DNA of 64,000 bases from Anaerolineaceae bacterium (GCA_012839565.1 DUMZ01000012.1:1-64000); one strand, 5' to 3'; numbered from the stretch's first letter, positions 33,513 through 43,534 are shown. Made by a program: numbers and translations. The notes: generated by a model from the sequence alone, not told the origin.

Positions 33513-34450
33513 GTACTAAACAAAAGTCCGAACTAAAAATGCCCGCCTATGGCGGGCAAGCTGTTATTGAAGGCGTCATGATGCGTGGCAAACGCTTTTT
33601 GGCAATGGCTGTTCGCGATCCCCACGGTCAAATTCAGCTTCACGAAGAAGAATTGCCCGCGATTTACAGTTCCAAATGGATGCGCGTACCGTTTTTACGC
33701 GGTATTTTAGCTTTGTGGGATTCCCTAAGCCTCGGCACGCGCATGATTAGCTTGTCAGCCAACATCTCTGGCACAGATGATGAACAAATCGACTCCAAAA
33801 GCATGGCACTGGTAACCGTCCTGTCCCTGGTCATCGGTGTGGCAGTTTTCTTTCTCTTGCCAGCATTCGTCGCTGGCTGGCTGGACAAACACTTCACCTT
33901 GGGGCCCTGGTGGAGTAACGTTATTGAAGGCGTTTTACGTCTTTTCCTGTTAATCGCCTATATGGCTTTAGTCGGTCAGATGAAGGACATTCGCCGTGTA
34001 TACGCCTATCATGGCGCGGAACACAAAACAATTAACGCCTATGAAGCCAACGTCGCGCTCACCCCATCCGAAACAGCCAAACAAAGCACCCAACACCCAC
34101 GTTGTGGCACCTCATTTATGCTGACCCTGGCGCTTATTAGTGTTTTGGTCTTCTCCTTGTTGGGACCCATGCCTATCTACTGGCGATTAATTTCGCGTAT
34201 TCTCATGTTGCCGCTTATCGCGGGTATTGCCTATGAATACATTCGCTGGGTGGCGAAATATATGGACGATTCAGCTTTTCTGCGCTGGATCATCAAACCA
34301 AATTTGGCTCTTCAAAAACTAACCACGCGCGAACCTTCCGAAGATATGCTCGAAGTCGCCATCGCGGCCTTTAATCGTTTGCTGGAACTTGAAGAAGGCA
34401 AAGACACCGTCAAAACGCCTGCAAGGCCTGACACGGATTTATCAGCATGA
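33509..34450 (+). CDS. DUF1385 (YqhQ-like) membrane protein
   Basis: 313-residue membrane protein of the DUF1385 family. Hallmarks: GGQAVIEGVMMRG at residues 12-24, the His-rich YHGAEHKTINAYE near 172, and PRCGTSFML near 200, which together suggest a metal site. About four membrane helices lie between and after them. Function unknown. GTG start at 33509 overlaps the M20 stop; the next gene's ATG overlaps its own stop. Confidence 0.9.
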   Translation: MSTKQKSELKMPAYGGQAVIEGVMMRGKRFLAMAVRDPHGQIQLHEEELPAIYSSKWMRVPFLRGILALWDSLSLGTRMISLSANISGTDDEQIDSKSMALVTVLSLVIGVAVFFLLPAFVAGWLDKHFTLGPWWSNVIEGVLRLFLLIAYMALVGQMKDIRRVYAYHGAEHKTINAYEANVALTPSETAKQSTQHPRCGTSFMLTLALISVLVFSLLGPMPIYWRLISRILMLPLIAGIAYEYIRWVAKYMDDSAFLRWIIKPNLALQKLTTREPSEDMLEVAIAAFNRLLELEEGKDTVKTPARPDTDLSA

Positions 34451-35037
34451 AAACCTGGCAGCATATTGCCCTTGGCATTCTCATCGGCTTGATTTTAGCC
34501 GGGGGCATTTTGCTGTTTATCCTGCCTAACCGTGGTTCGCCAATCACATTAGTCACCAAAACCCCTGACCTGACCCCACAAGCCAGTGCGACACTGGCGC
34601 TGATCCGTGTGCACGTTACAGGCGCGGTGAATGAGCCAGGCTTAATCACATTGCCCAAAGACGCCTGCCTGGCAGATGCCATCGAAAAAGCAGGTGGATT
34701 GATTGAAGGCTACGACCAAAACTTACTCAATCTCTCAGAACCTATCAGCGACGGGCAACGTATCCACATCCCACGCCTTGACGAACAAAGTATCAGCAAC
34801 TTTAACCAAGGACGGTCAATCACCTTCAGCACCGAAGAAAGTCTCATCAATATCAATACCGCTGACTTTGAAACCTTATGTCTTCTGCCCGGCATCGGTC
34901 CCACCAAGGCACAAGCAATCATTCAATATCGCGAAGAAAACGGATTATTCCTGGATATCGCCGATATTCAAAAAGTGAAAGGGATCGGTCCTACCCTGTT
35001 TAACACCATCAAAGACCAAATCACAATAGGTGATTGA
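34447..35037 (+). CDS. ComEA-like DNA-binding protein (SLBB plus helix-hairpin-helix)
   Basis: 196-residue membrane-anchored protein: N-terminal helix (about 7-28), an SLBB domain (about 55-112; VHVTGAVNEPGLITL), and a C-terminal double helix-hairpin-helix domain (ININTADFETLCLLPGIG, then VKGIGPTLFNTIK). ComEA binds incoming DNA during natural transformation. comEC is not adjacent, so a competence role is plausible but unproved. Confidence 0.9.
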   Translation: MKTWQHIALGILIGLILAGGILLFILPNRGSPITLVTKTPDLTPQASATLALIRVHVTGAVNEPGLITLPKDACLADAIEKAGGLIEGYDQNLLNLSEPISDGQRIHIPRLDEQSISNFNQGRSITFSTEESLININTADFETLCLLPGIGPTKAQAIIQYREENGLFLDIADIQKVKGIGPTLFNTIKDQITIGD

Positions 35038-35067
35038 ACAAAAAGTGCAGACATGCCATCTTGCGGG

Positions 35068-35073
35068 TATAAT
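35068..35073 (+). promoter_or_regulatory. -10 element before the 7TMR-HD gene
   Basis: TATAAT at 35068-35073, 46 bases ahead of the start codon, in the 81-base gap after the ComEA-like gene. No good -35 at the usual distance. Confidence 0.4.
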
Positions 35074-35118
35074 TAGGGTGGTTTTTGCAAAAACAAATTA
35101 ACCCAAGGCTAAAACATT

Positions 35119-37359
35119 ATGTTAAAGCTAAAAGAAACAAAAAAAACACCTCTCACGCGAACACGCAAACTCACGCTCGCTGTTATTTTAGTGGTGAGTA
35201 GCTTTATCGCGTATCTATTCATGATTTTACCAGGCTATCTCGATAACCGTGGTGTGCAGATTAACATCGGCGAAGCAGCCACTGAAGATATCCTTGCGCC
35301 TTATTCCATCAACTTTGAATCAAAAGTGCTTACCGAACGCGCCAGGCAAAATGCAGCCAACGCCGTTGAAGATGTCTATCTCACATCTGACCCAAGCATC
35401 GCCCGCCACCAACTCAATGTCTTGGATGCTGCCCTAAGCTATATCACAACCGTTAAAAACGACCCACTCTCAACACATGAACAAAAAATTGAAGACTTGC
35501 TGATGATGCAAGACTTGAAATTAAGCGTGGACGATTATTCCAAAATTCTCTTGATGGAAATGAACGACTGGCAAGCCGTAGGCGTGGAATGTTCACGTGT
35601 GCTTGAAACCGTATTGCGTGAAAACTTGCGCGAAAACCAAATTGAGAGAGCCCGAACAAACCTGCAAAACATTATCAAATTTAATTTCAAACTGGAGCAA
35701 ACCCAAATCACAACTGCCATTGTGTCGGATTTAATCGTTCCAACCAGCCCCTTCAGCCCTGAAGAAACCCAACGCGCGCGTGCACTGGCTATGGCAAACG
35801 TGCAGCCCATTACCCGTCAGATTATTGCGGGCGAAGCCATCGTCAGACGTGGCGAAATTCTCGCTGAAGCCGATATGGAAGCTCTAGACATATTTGGGCT
35901 AACCAACCCCACCGACCAAACCAATGCTTTCATCAAAAACGGTGTTGCTGTTTTGATTTCCGCCTTGTTGATTTTCATCTTCTTTAGGTATCGCAGCACC
36001 CAAATCATGCTCCAACCTTTATGCATGATTATGGTGGCTTGTTTCTTCCTAATCTTTTTAGGTCTTGCCCGGTTTTTGGTGATGGGCAACGCCGTTTGGC
36101 CTTACTTATTCCCGCTTGCCGCATTTGGCTTGACCATCGGTATCATTTTCAACTTTGAACTGGCCGCCATCCTAAGCCTGATTCTTGCCTTTTTATCTGT
36201 ACTTGGCTTTGGCCGCGAAGCCGAACTCATAATCTTTTATCTCGTTCCAGGACTGGTTGCCATGTTTATACTGGGAGATGCGCGCAGATTGTCCACCTTC
36301 TTCGGTACAGGCTTTGTTACTGGTGTCATTGCCGCATTAATTGTCGCTATGTTCCGTTTGGGCGATTCATACACAGACTGGCTCGGTCTGGGCACGTTAA
36401 TGGCCGCTGCCTTGTTCAACGGTATCGCAACCGCCACACTTGCCCTGCTCCTGCAACACATTTTCGCCTCAATTCTGGATTTACCCACATCCCTGCAACT
36501 CATGGATATTTCCCGCCCGGATCACCCCTTATTGCAGTTATTGCTCAACAACGCGCCAGGTACCTACCAACACAGTCTGCAAGTCTCCAACCTGGCCGAA
36601 CAAGCTGCTGACGCTATTGGCGCTAACCGACTTCTTGTGCGTGCCGGAACACTCTTCCATGACATCGGTAAATCGTCAAATGCCAGCTTTTTCATCGAAA
36701 ATCAAATACGGGGCAATATTGACTCTCACGACGAGAGTGACCCCTACGAAACAGCACAAACCATCATCGCGCACGTCACCGATGGCGTTGCACTGGCGAA
36801 ACGTTATCGTTTACCCAGTCGCATCATCGACTTTATCCTTGAACATCACGGCAACAACATCACCCGTTATCAATACGCAAGAGCCGTTGAACTCGCTGAT
36901 GGTGACGAAAGTTTGGTGGATGAAGATAAATTCCGTTATCCTGGCCCTACACCACAATCGCGCGAAACTGCCATCTTAATGCTTGCTGACGGAACTGAAG
37001 CGCGCGCGCGCTCAATGAACCCCCGCACTGATGATGAGATAAGGTCTGTTATCGACGCGGTCGTGCAAAGTGTGATGTCAGCAGGACAACTCGACGACAC
37101 CGAACTCACCCTAAGCGATATGAAAGCTATCAAAAAATCCTTCTTCGAAACCATCAAACGCTCCTACCACCCGCGCGTTAAATACCCAGACCAACGCAAA
37201 GATGATAAAAAAGAAGAAGATTTTGATGATACAAAAGAAGACTCAGATGCTGTGGAAGATAAAGCCAGTTTAGAGCAAACAGAAAACGAAAACAGCCCTG
37301 TGAAAGAAAGCATTTTCCCGCAGGAAACGACAGAAATTGACTTACGCGAAGGGTATTAG
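35119..37359 (+). CDS. 7TMR-HD family phosphodiesterase (PgpH/YqfF type)
   Basis: Membrane HD-domain phosphohydrolase; characterised relatives hydrolyse cyclic di-AMP. Layout over 746 residues: N-terminal helix (about 14-36), extracytoplasmic 7TMR-HDED domain (to about 275), seven membrane helices (about 276-470), then a cytoplasmic HD domain with NAPGTYQHSLQVSNLAE, LFHDIGKSSN (the HD pair), EHHG, and DGTEARARS. The C-terminal 50 residues are acidic and probably disordered. No diadenylate cyclase is visible here. It heads a cluster with ybeY, as in many Firmicutes and Chloroflexota. Confidence 0.92.
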   Translation: MLKLKETKKTPLTRTRKLTLAVILVVSSFIAYLFMILPGYLDNRGVQINIGEAATEDILAPYSINFESKVLTERARQNAANAVEDVYLTSDPSIARHQLNVLDAALSYITTVKNDPLSTHEQKIEDLLMMQDLKLSVDDYSKILLMEMNDWQAVGVECSRVLETVLRENLRENQIERARTNLQNIIKFNFKLEQTQITTAIVSDLIVPTSPFSPEETQRARALAMANVQPITRQIIAGEAIVRRGEILAEADMEALDIFGLTNPTDQTNAFIKNGVAVLISALLIFIFFRYRSTQIMLQPLCMIMVACFFLIFLGLARFLVMGNAVWPYLFPLAAFGLTIGIIFNFELAAILSLILAFLSVLGFGREAELIIFYLVPGLVAMFILGDARRLSTFFGTGFVTGVIAALIVAMFRLGDSYTDWLGLGTLMAAALFNGIATATLALLLQHIFASILDLPTSLQLMDISRPDHPLLQLLLNNAPGTYQHSLQVSNLAEQAADAIGANRLLVRAGTLFHDIGKSSNASFFIENQIRGNIDSHDESDPYETAQTIIAHVTDGVALAKRYRLPSRIIDFILEHHGNNITRYQYARAVELADGDESLVDEDKFRYPGPTPQSRETAILMLADGTEARARSMNPRTDDEIRSVIDAVVQSVMSAGQLDDTELTLSDMKAIKKSFFETIKRSYHPRVKYPDQRKDDKKEEDFDDTKEDSDAVEDKASLEQTENENSPVKESIFPQETTEIDLREGY

Positions 37360-37360
37360 T

Positions 37361-37822
37361 TTGATTCATTTTATTGTTCCGCCCACTTATGAAGCCAGGT
37401 TTAATCGCCAGCGATTAGAAGATATCGCCAAAACAACCATTTCAAAAGCCATTGATGAAACAAATTGCAGTTTTTCCTTGCGTCTGACGAACAATCAGGG
37501 CATCCGTAGCCTAAACCGTGACTATCGCGGTATCGACCAGGCCACCGATGTCCTCTCTTTTCCCACCGGCTTTGATGATCCCGAAACTGGCAGTTTTTAT
37601 CTTGGTGATATCATCATCTCACTAACGATGGCGAACAAACAAGCCGCGCAATCCAACACAACGCTCCAGGCAGAACTGGAAATGCTCATGGTGCATGGCA
37701 TTTTGCATCTCTGTGGCTATGACCATGACACCGCTGAAAACTACGCTGCAATGAGCAACCTGCAAGATGATATTTTGCGAAGCGTTCAAAACCTGCTAAC
37801 CGGGAGTATTCATGCCCAGTAA
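37361..37822 (+). CDS. ybeY: Endoribonuclease YbeY
   Basis: Metal-dependent RNase used in 16S rRNA 3' maturation and ribosome quality control. The signature HGILHLCGYDHD, with the three zinc-binding His, is near residue 112. Central DVLSFP is also conserved. I use TTG 37361 (153 residues, MIHFIVPP) because AAGGG at 37349-37353 precedes it; a longer reading from 37337 would overlap the previous gene. Directly follows the 7TMR-HD gene, a common arrangement. Confidence 0.93.
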   Translation: MIHFIVPPTYEARFNRQRLEDIAKTTISKAIDETNCSFSLRLTNNQGIRSLNRDYRGIDQATDVLSFPTGFDDPETGSFYLGDIIISLTMANKQAAQSNTTLQAELEMLMVHGILHLCGYDHDTAENYAAMSNLQDDILRSVQNLLTGSIHAQ

Positions 37823-38657
37823 ACTCGTTCAGTTTATAAAACACAACAAAACACGCATCGACCTCGCAAAAAGTGGTTCTTTGCTTATTTTGGGCATCGC
37901 CATGCTTGTGCTGCTCATCATCTTAGCGGTCACGCTGGCTAATGGCACCCGCGAACTCATCCACATTGCCAGTACTGGAATAGATACCTTACAGGAAACC
38001 TTGTCTTCTGTCAACGATGGTCTTAACAACGTTTCCTCAAGCTTTGACACGCTCAAAGACTCCTTACAAACCGTAAAAGACTATGTTTATGGTATCGAAC
38101 CCATTCTTGAAAACATGACAGACCTGGTAGGCAGCGATTTGGTAAAAATCGCCCAGGATGGACAAAACTCTTTGAAAGCCGCCGCCCAGGGTTCAAAACT
38201 TGTTGATGACGCTCTAACGCTCCTCTCGCGCTTACCCTTGCTCAATTTCGACTACGCGCCCGAAAAAGCCCTTAACGAAAGTCTGCTTGAGCTTTCCGAA
38301 ACTTTCGGCAGCATTCCCGAGAGTCTTTCCGGGCTGGAAAAAGAGATAAGCAATTCAGCCGCGAATATTAGCACTTTTGACACGAATTTCGTTGACTTTA
38401 ATACCAACATAGACGATTTAAAAGCCAGCGTCGATAATACCGGATTATCACTGGAAGGCTTTATTGACCAACTGCAAAGCTATCAGCAAAAGCTCCCCAA
38501 AGTCCAACGCACAATCATCACCTGGATAGCTGTTATCACCTGTGCTTTGTGCCTTCTGCTGGTAATTTGGATGGTAAATCAGTTTTTCACTTTCATTATG
38601 GCACTCGAAGCCATAAAGTCTGATAAAATAGCCATGCGAAAGCGACCGGAAGCATAA
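37812..38657 (+). CDS. Membrane protein with extracytoplasmic coiled coil
   Basis: Not recognised. 281 residues: a membrane helix at about 20-43, a long Ser/Asp/Leu heptad-rich helical region (about 50-225) reminiscent of chemoreceptor-type or methyl-accepting sensor coils, and a second helix at about 237-262, with a short basic tail. The arrangement puts the coiled coil outside the cell. Overlaps the end of ybeY by 11 bases. Confidence 0.75.
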   Translation: MPSKLVQFIKHNKTRIDLAKSGSLLILGIAMLVLLIILAVTLANGTRELIHIASTGIDTLQETLSSVNDGLNNVSSSFDTLKDSLQTVKDYVYGIEPILENMTDLVGSDLVKIAQDGQNSLKAAAQGSKLVDDALTLLSRLPLLNFDYAPEKALNESLLELSETFGSIPESLSGLEKEISNSAANISTFDTNFVDFNTNIDDLKASVDNTGLSLEGFIDQLQSYQQKLPKVQRTIITWIAVITCALCLLLVIWMVNQFFTFIMALEAIKSDKIAMRKRPEA

Positions 38658-38682
38658 ACAAAGCCATGTTCCGGCGTTTTTT
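38643..38682 (+). terminator. Rho-independent terminator
   Basis: Arms 38643-38651 and 38669-38676 pair with one bulged A and are followed by six T. The 5' arm overlaps the stop of the preceding gene. It closes the 7TMR-HD/ybeY transcript ahead of argF. Confidence 0.75.
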
Positions 38683-38716
38683 ATGGCAGTTCAAAACACT
38701 TTTATAAGGAGTAAAA

Positions 38717-39640
38717 ATGAAAAAAGACTTTCTTGACATCACGGACTTCAGCAAAGAAGAATTATTAGGTTTTCTGGACCTCGCTACCGAACTCAAAAAA
38801 GAATATTTTGCCGGTGGCAACGAACCTGTTCTCAAAGGCAAAAACCTGGCGATGATTTTCCAAAAACCTTCGTTACGTACCCGCGTGAGCTTTGAAGTTG
38901 CCATGCGACATCTCGGTGGCGACGCGCTCTACCTTTCTCCCAACGAGATCGGTCTGGGTGAACGCGAATCCGTAGCTGATGTCGCCCGTGTATTGTCTGG
39001 CATGGTTGAAGGCATTATGGCACGTGTTTTTGGACACGAACTTGTTGTTGGCTTGGCAGAATGGGCAACCGTCCCTGTTATCAACGGTCTTAGCGACGCC
39101 AGCCACCCCGCTCAAATTATGGCTGACTTCCTGACAATCCGAGAAAAATTCGGTAATTTTGACGGACTCAACCTGGCATATATCGGTGATGGCAACAACG
39201 TTTCCGTATCACTCATGCAAATGTCAGCAATTCTTGGCACGAACTTCATCATCGCCAGCCCCGAAGGTTACGATATGGAAGACCGCTATGTAGACGAATG
39301 CAAAGCTATTGCCGAGAAGACCGGCGCCAAGTTATCTTTCTTCCGCGACCCACACGAAGCGGTTAAAGGTGCTAATGTCATTTATACCGACACCTGGATT
39401 AGCATGGGCCAGGAAGAAGAATCCGCTCCACGCCTTAAAGTTTTCCCACCTTACCAGGTGAACGAACAATTAGTTGCAGAAGCAGACCCCGATGTCATGG
39501 TATTACATTGTCTGCCTGCTTATCGTGGTATTGAAATCACCGACGCAGTCTGCGATGGACCTAACAGCTGGCTCTTCCCGCAAGCTCACAACCGCTTGCA
39601 TGCCCAAAAAGCTATCCTTTACAAATTGATGAAGGACTAA
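38717..39640 (+). CDS. argF: Ornithine carbamoyltransferase
   Basis: Transfers the carbamoyl group from carbamoyl phosphate to ornithine to give citrulline (arginine synthesis, or the reverse direction in the deiminase pathway). Carbamoyl-phosphate site KPSLRTR (residues about 52-58), HPAQIMADF, the ornithine site near [11 protein letters not shown], and HCLPAYRG. 307 residues is typical. AAGGAG precedes the ATG. It stands alone between two terminators with no other arg gene nearby. Confidence 0.96.
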   Translation: MKKDFLDITDFSKEELLGFLDLATELKKEYFAGGNEPVLKGKNLAMIFQKPSLRTRVSFEVAMRHLGGDALYLSPNEIGLGERESVADVARVLSGMVEGIMARVFGHELVVGLAEWATVPVINGLSDASHPAQIMADFLTIREKFGNFDGLNLAYIGDGNNVSVSLMQMSAILGTNFIIASPEGYDMEDRYVDECKAIAEKTGAKLSFFRDPHEAVKGANVIYTDTWISMGQEEESAPRLKVFPPYQVNEQLVAEADPDVMVLHCLPAYRGIEITDAVCDGPNSWLFPQAHNRLHAQKAILYKLMKD

Positions 39641-39655
39641 ACCCCAAACAACCAT

Positions 39656-39695
39656 GCGACCCGGTATAAATAACATACACTACCGGGTCGCTTTT
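39656..39695 (+). terminator. Rho-independent terminator of argF
   Basis: Perfect 11-bp hairpin (39656-39666 with 39681-39691) with a 14-base loop and a short T-tract, 15 bases after the argF stop. Confidence 0.8.
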
Positions 39696-39712
39696 AGTAT
39701 ATGGAGATAACC

Positions 39713-41167
39713 ATGGAACGTTTCGCGAAAATTGTGTCAACTTTAGGCCCTGCCAGCTCAGATGAAACCACGCTTAGAAAAATGATTGAAGCCGGTTTGG
39801 ACGTTGCCCGTCTCAACTTCTCGCATGGCACACAAAACCAACACGAAGAAAACATCGCCTTAATCCGTCGTTTGTCAAAAGAATGCAACAAACCCATTAC
39901 CATTCTTGCCGACTTACAAGGCCCCAAACTGCGCATCGGCAAACTGGAGAACAACGAAATTACGCTCACCGAAGGTCAAATCATCGCGCTGAGTTCCAGC
40001 AAAAACCCCAGCGCTATACCAGAAGACGTCACCTTCATTCCCTTTGACGTTCCCATGCTCCACGAAGCTGTCATACCCGGAAACCGTATTCTCATGGACG
40101 ATGGCAATCTCGAAATCGAAGTCACCCAGCTTGATGGGGTAAACATTTACGCCAAAGTCATCGTTGGGGGCTTATTGCGTTCGCATAAAGGAGTCAACCT
40201 GCCCGGATCACGTCTTGCCATCCCTATCCTGACCGAAAAAGACCTTTCAGATCTCGAATTTAGCCTTAATCTTGGCATTGACGTTCTCGCGGTATCCTTC
40301 GTAAAATCAGCTGACGATCTTATCCTTGTCAACGACACCCTCAAACGTCTCTGTAAGAACCGTCGCATTCCGCCTGTCATCGCCAAACTTGAACGCCCCG
40401 AAGCTATCGACAATCTTTCGGAAATCTTTGAACACTGCGATGGCGTGATGGTCGCCAGGGGCGATTTGGGCGTGGAACTTCCGCCCTGGCAGGTGCCCGC
40501 CATTCAAAAACACATCATTCGCGAAGCCAATCTGCGCGGGAAAATCGTCATCACCGCGACCCAAATGCTGGAGTCGATGATGACAAACTCCCTGCCCACC
40601 CGTGCTGAAGCCGCTGACTGCGCCAACGCCATTTACGACGGCACAGACGCGCTGATGCTTAGTGGCGAAACCGCGATAGGCAAATACCCTGTGCAAAGCA
40701 TCCGCATGATGAACGCCATCATCATTGAGGCTGAAAAACATCTCGCCAAATGGGGAGAAGCGGATTCAATCAGTGTTTCCCGGATTGATGACGATGCTGT
40801 TACCACATCAATTGCCGCAAAAAGCATGGCCGAAGACAAAGATGTCACCGCGATTTGTGTTTTCACCTTTAGCGGCAACTCCGCGCGCTGGGTCAGCAAG
40901 GCCAAGCCAAGTGTTCCCATCTATGCTTTCACATCCCACATAAGTACCTATACCTGGCTTGGGATTTGTCGTGGCGTCATCCCTTTTCTCGTCAAGCGTT
41001 CGGATTCCCTGGAAGAAATGCTCGACCTTATCGAAACGGAACTCATCGCCATTGACCCCAACATTGTGGGCAAACAAGTCATCATGGTCGGCAGTTTCCC
41101 CGTTGGCGCGCACGCCTCGCCTAACCTGGCATTATTGCATACTATAAAAAGCCATAAGGATGCTTAA
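39713..41167 (+). CDS. pyk: Pyruvate kinase
   Basis: Last step of glycolysis, phosphoenolpyruvate plus ADP to pyruvate plus ATP. TIM barrel with STLGPASS, ARLNFSHGT, ADLQGPKLRIG, KLERPEAIDNL (catalytic Lys), VMVARGDLGVELP, and TQMLESM; C-terminal regulatory domain from about residue 350. Start at ATG 39713 (484 residues) has GGAG at 39703-39706; an ATG 12 bases earlier contains that ribosome site. 484 residues is a usual length, without the extra PEP-utiliser domain seen in Bacillus. Confidence 0.96.
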   Translation: MERFAKIVSTLGPASSDETTLRKMIEAGLDVARLNFSHGTQNQHEENIALIRRLSKECNKPITILADLQGPKLRIGKLENNEITLTEGQIIALSSSKNPSAIPEDVTFIPFDVPMLHEAVIPGNRILMDDGNLEIEVTQLDGVNIYAKVIVGGLLRSHKGVNLPGSRLAIPILTEKDLSDLEFSLNLGIDVLAVSFVKSADDLILVNDTLKRLCKNRRIPPVIAKLERPEAIDNLSEIFEHCDGVMVARGDLGVELPPWQVPAIQKHIIREANLRGKIVITATQMLESMMTNSLPTRAEAADCANAIYDGTDALMLSGETAIGKYPVQSIRMMNAIIIEAEKHLAKWGEADSISVSRIDDDAVTTSIAAKSMAEDKDVTAICVFTFSGNSARWVSKAKPSVPIYAFTSHISTYTWLGICRGVIPFLVKRSDSLEEMLDLIETELIAIDPNIVGKQVIMVGSFPVGAHASPNLALLHTIKSHKDA

Positions 41168-41277
41168 AAACAACTTATATATCAAGGGGATGGAGTGCGC
41201 GCTACTTTCGATATCCCGTTAACAAAATGGAATATGTTTTTATCAAAAACACGTTCGCGGAGGCATCCATTTAATTA

Positions 41278-41490
41278 CCCAACTGGCTCCTGGCGTCCTG
41301 AATGACACGAACGCTAATCTATCAACACCCCGCCGCGCGCAAATCTCAAACCGTTCCAACGTGGTCTCCCGACCACGTGTTAGCCACGGCCATGGTCAGA
41401 AGACCATGACGGAACAAAAAAAATCTGCTCGGCGGGACGCCGGCAGGAGAACTAACAATGCTCGCCCCGGCGTCTCGCCGCGGGCATAAC
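41278..41490. repeat. Palindromic intergenic repeat, copy 1
   Basis: Long copy of a dispersed repeat. Bases 41278-41448 match 43369-43534 closely. Within it are hairpins built on GGTC....GACC: 41359-41378 (8-bp arms), 41390-41408 (CATGGTC with GACCATG), a GGCGGGACGCC hairpin at 41431-41441, and 41458-41490, which matches 43278-43310. A related CGGTCAGGAGACCG hairpin occurs at 41591-41604. The rest of the gap (41168-41277 and 41491-41679) shows shorter echoes of the same motifs (such as TTCGCGGAGGC at 41254) and no gene. Confidence 0.8.
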
Positions 41491-41679
41491 CATTATGCAC
41501 TCGGTGTCCACACCAAAGTGCTTAATCGTGTCGGCGGGAAGCAAGCACCAGGCTTGCACTTCGGCCTCCACGAACGAAAGAAAGCTTCCACGGTCAGGAG
41601 ACCGGGAAGATGGGTGGTTTAGCTAAAACGACGCGCGCGGTGAGGACACCGGCACGAGATGATAGAAGAATTTTTTTAG

Positions 41680-42132
41680 TCATTCGCCTTTAAAACCACA
41701 ACTTCTATAACCACCATTATCAATGGCAACAACCTTGTCTCCGGCGGCCTTAATGGTGACAAAATCTCCCGGACAAAAAAAAGCCCTCTCCCATCTGGGG
41801 CCAGTTTTTTGTGAAACTCTTAAAATTCGATTGGGGTGAGCCAAGCTGGGAATAAAGATAATGCTCTGAGTAGGGTCCAGAGTGAAAGAATGTAGTTGCG
41901 ATGAGTCATATTCTTTAATACGCAAAATTCCCTGATTAAAATTCCAATCTTCAACTAAACCAAGAATATCCTTGGTTTCAATCGGTTGACCGTGAACATC
42001 GGCAGTTAATGAGGTTGCTTGGGTAAAAGAAGTGGTTGTTTTCTGGGTATTATTCAAAACATGGCGATTTTTTAGGAGAACGGATCCAATCACAATCCCT
42101 ATGATTACAACTAGAACATGCCACCATTTCAT
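41680..42132 (-). CDS. Membrane-anchored hypothetical protein
   Basis: Not recognised. 150 residues: one N-terminal helix (about 5-21), a Thr/Ser/Gln-rich spacer, then a small beta-rich domain with paired Cys near the end (FFCPGDFV and YRSCGFKGE). It follows the lipoprotein gene 39 bases downstream on the same strand, and both are bounded by copies of the intergenic repeat. The composition is less GC-rich than the housekeeping genes around. Confidence 0.65.
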   Translation of the reverse strand: MKWWHVLVVIIGIVIGSVLLKNRHVLNNTQKTTTSFTQATSLTADVHGQPIETKDILGLVEDWNFNQGILRIKEYDSSQLHSFTLDPTQSIIFIPSLAHPNRILRVSQKTGPRWERAFFCPGDFVTIKAAGDKVVAIDNGGYRSCGFKGE

Positions 42133-42171
42133 GGTTTAAGTATACCTGATTTTTGCAAAGAGAGTATGTTT

Positions 42172-43062
42172 TTATTCTTTATAAGTTCCACCTGATCCAA
42201 GCCCTAAAGCATATTTATTAGGTCTATCTTTCCATAACATTCCTGGTTCCATATTGGACCAGGTACAAGTATGTCCCTCACAAATAAAATCTTTCCAATT
42301 ATAGTCGCTGTGTAAAAACAGTTGGATTTCTGGATTGGGATCGCCTCCCAATATATCGTCTGTTTCACCACGTAATTCGGCAATTTGTTCACCCATATTG
42401 ATTCTCTTTATAAAATCGAAACCATCGTCTCCATTTTGAGATTGATCATGGAGAATAAAGGCAAAGGTGCCAATATTAGTATTATTGAAACCTGTCATTG
42501 TGAAGATTAAAACCGGATGGACCTTGCCTTTGTGTTTAAAATAAAAAATAGGTGGTTCGTTTAATAGGGGTTGAGCATAATTTTTTTGTAACCCAAAAGT
42601 AAATCTGTTTATGTTATTACCAGGGTGATCAAGAAACGCATTAAGTTCTAAATCTTCTTGATTACCTAAGGCGGGGATGCATTTTTCGGTCCACCAGTTA
42701 TAAAGAGCCTCTGGATCACTAAAACCGTCGGGGGCTTCGACAAACTCGTCCAGGTTGGCCACCATATATTCATAACTTTCGGGGAAATTGTGAAGTTTTT
42801 CGATATCAATGGGGTATTCTTCAGGCACTTCAGTAGGCGCAGGCGTGGGAGATGGTGTTTCAGTCGCGGTTGGCGTTAAGGTTTCGGTGGGTGTTGGGGT
42901 CAGGGTCGGAAGCTGGGTTTCGGTCGCCTTTTGGGTAGTGCTGGCCTTTTGGTCAAGTTCCAGGGGACTGGGTTGGGAATTTATCGGCGTACAAGCCACA
43001 ATGACACAGATTATCAATAAGACTGAAATTAAGCTTTGACACACACTGATTTTCATCTTCAT
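42172..43062 (-). CDS. Secreted lipoprotein with Thr/Pro linker, unknown function
   Basis: 296 residues from ATG 43062 (GTG 43065 and ATG 43056 are alternatives). Signal peptide with lipobox IVAC, then a long Thr/Pro/Glu linker (about residues 40-85, repeated TPTPTET-like units) of the sort common on Anaerolineae surface proteins, then a globular domain with many aromatic residues and Cys at positions near the C-terminus (FICEGHTCTW). No catalytic motif recognised. Probably one transcript with the gene downstream. Confidence 0.75.
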   Translation of the reverse strand: MKMKISVCQSLISVLLIICVIVACTPINSQPSPLELDQKASTTQKATETQLPTLTPTPTETLTPTATETPSPTPAPTEVPEEYPIDIEKLHNFPESYEYMVANLDEFVEAPDGFSDPEALYNWWTEKCIPALGNQEDLELNAFLDHPGNNINRFTFGLQKNYAQPLLNEPPIFYFKHKGKVHPVLIFTMTGFNNTNIGTFAFILHDQSQNGDDGFDFIKRINMGEQIAELRGETDDILGGDPNPEIQLFLHSDYNWKDFICEGHTCTWSNMEPGMLWKDRPNKYALGLGSGGTYKE

Positions 43063-43204
43063 CACTTTAGCACAACCTTATTAAATACGAAATGTTTTGT
43101 ATATGAGAATTATACTCCAGAGTGTCTCGTCCGCAGGCTGCTTTTGTTGCGTGTCGAGCGCTTTTCTCATACGCAAGCAGTGGCGAAACGGAAAGGATCT
43201 GCAC

Positions 43205-43310
43205 GGCGGAACGCCGGCAGGAGAGGTATTAAGTATTAACCCCGTTCTCACGTGGTCTCCTGACCACGTTTTTTATTATGCTCGCCCCGGCGTCCCGCCG
43301 CGGGCATAAC
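43205..43310. repeat. Palindromic intergenic repeat, partial mosaic copy
   Basis: Contains the GGCGGAACGCCGGCAGGAG module (43205-43223), the ACGTGGTC....GACCACGT hairpin (43250-43269, followed by a T-run that could act as a terminator), and the 33-base module 43278-43310 matching 41458-41490. The module order differs from copy 1, so the units shuffle independently. The flank 43066-43204 holds no gene; it begins just upstream of the lipoprotein start. Confidence 0.75.
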
Positions 43311-43368
43311 TCTGTTTGCTGAGGCCGTAGTGCAGGTCTTTTGCCTGCTTCTCGCCGAAGCAAAATAA

Positions 43369-43534
43369 CCCAACTGGCACTCGGCATCCTGAATGACACG
43401 AACGCTAATCAATCAACACCCCGCTACGCGCAAATCTCAAACCGTTCCAACGTGGTCTCCTGACCACGTGTTAGCCATGGTCAGGTGACCATGACGGAAC
43501 AAGAAAAAACTGCTCGGCGGGACGCCGGCAGGAG
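43369..43534. repeat. Palindromic intergenic repeat, copy 2
   Basis: About 166 bases closely matching 41278-41448, including hairpin 43450-43469 and CATGGTCAGGTGACCATG at 43477-43494. The inner bases of that second hairpin differ from copy 1 (AGGT versus AGAA) while the arms stay paired, suggesting the fold itself matters. Shorter echoes continue to about 43640 (TTCGCGGAGGC at 43615). No gene in 43311-43663. Confidence 0.8.

Noticed and set aside
41278..43534. Possible CRISPR array
   Set aside because: The repeats are long, irregularly spaced and of several kinds, with no equal-length spacers and no cas genes.
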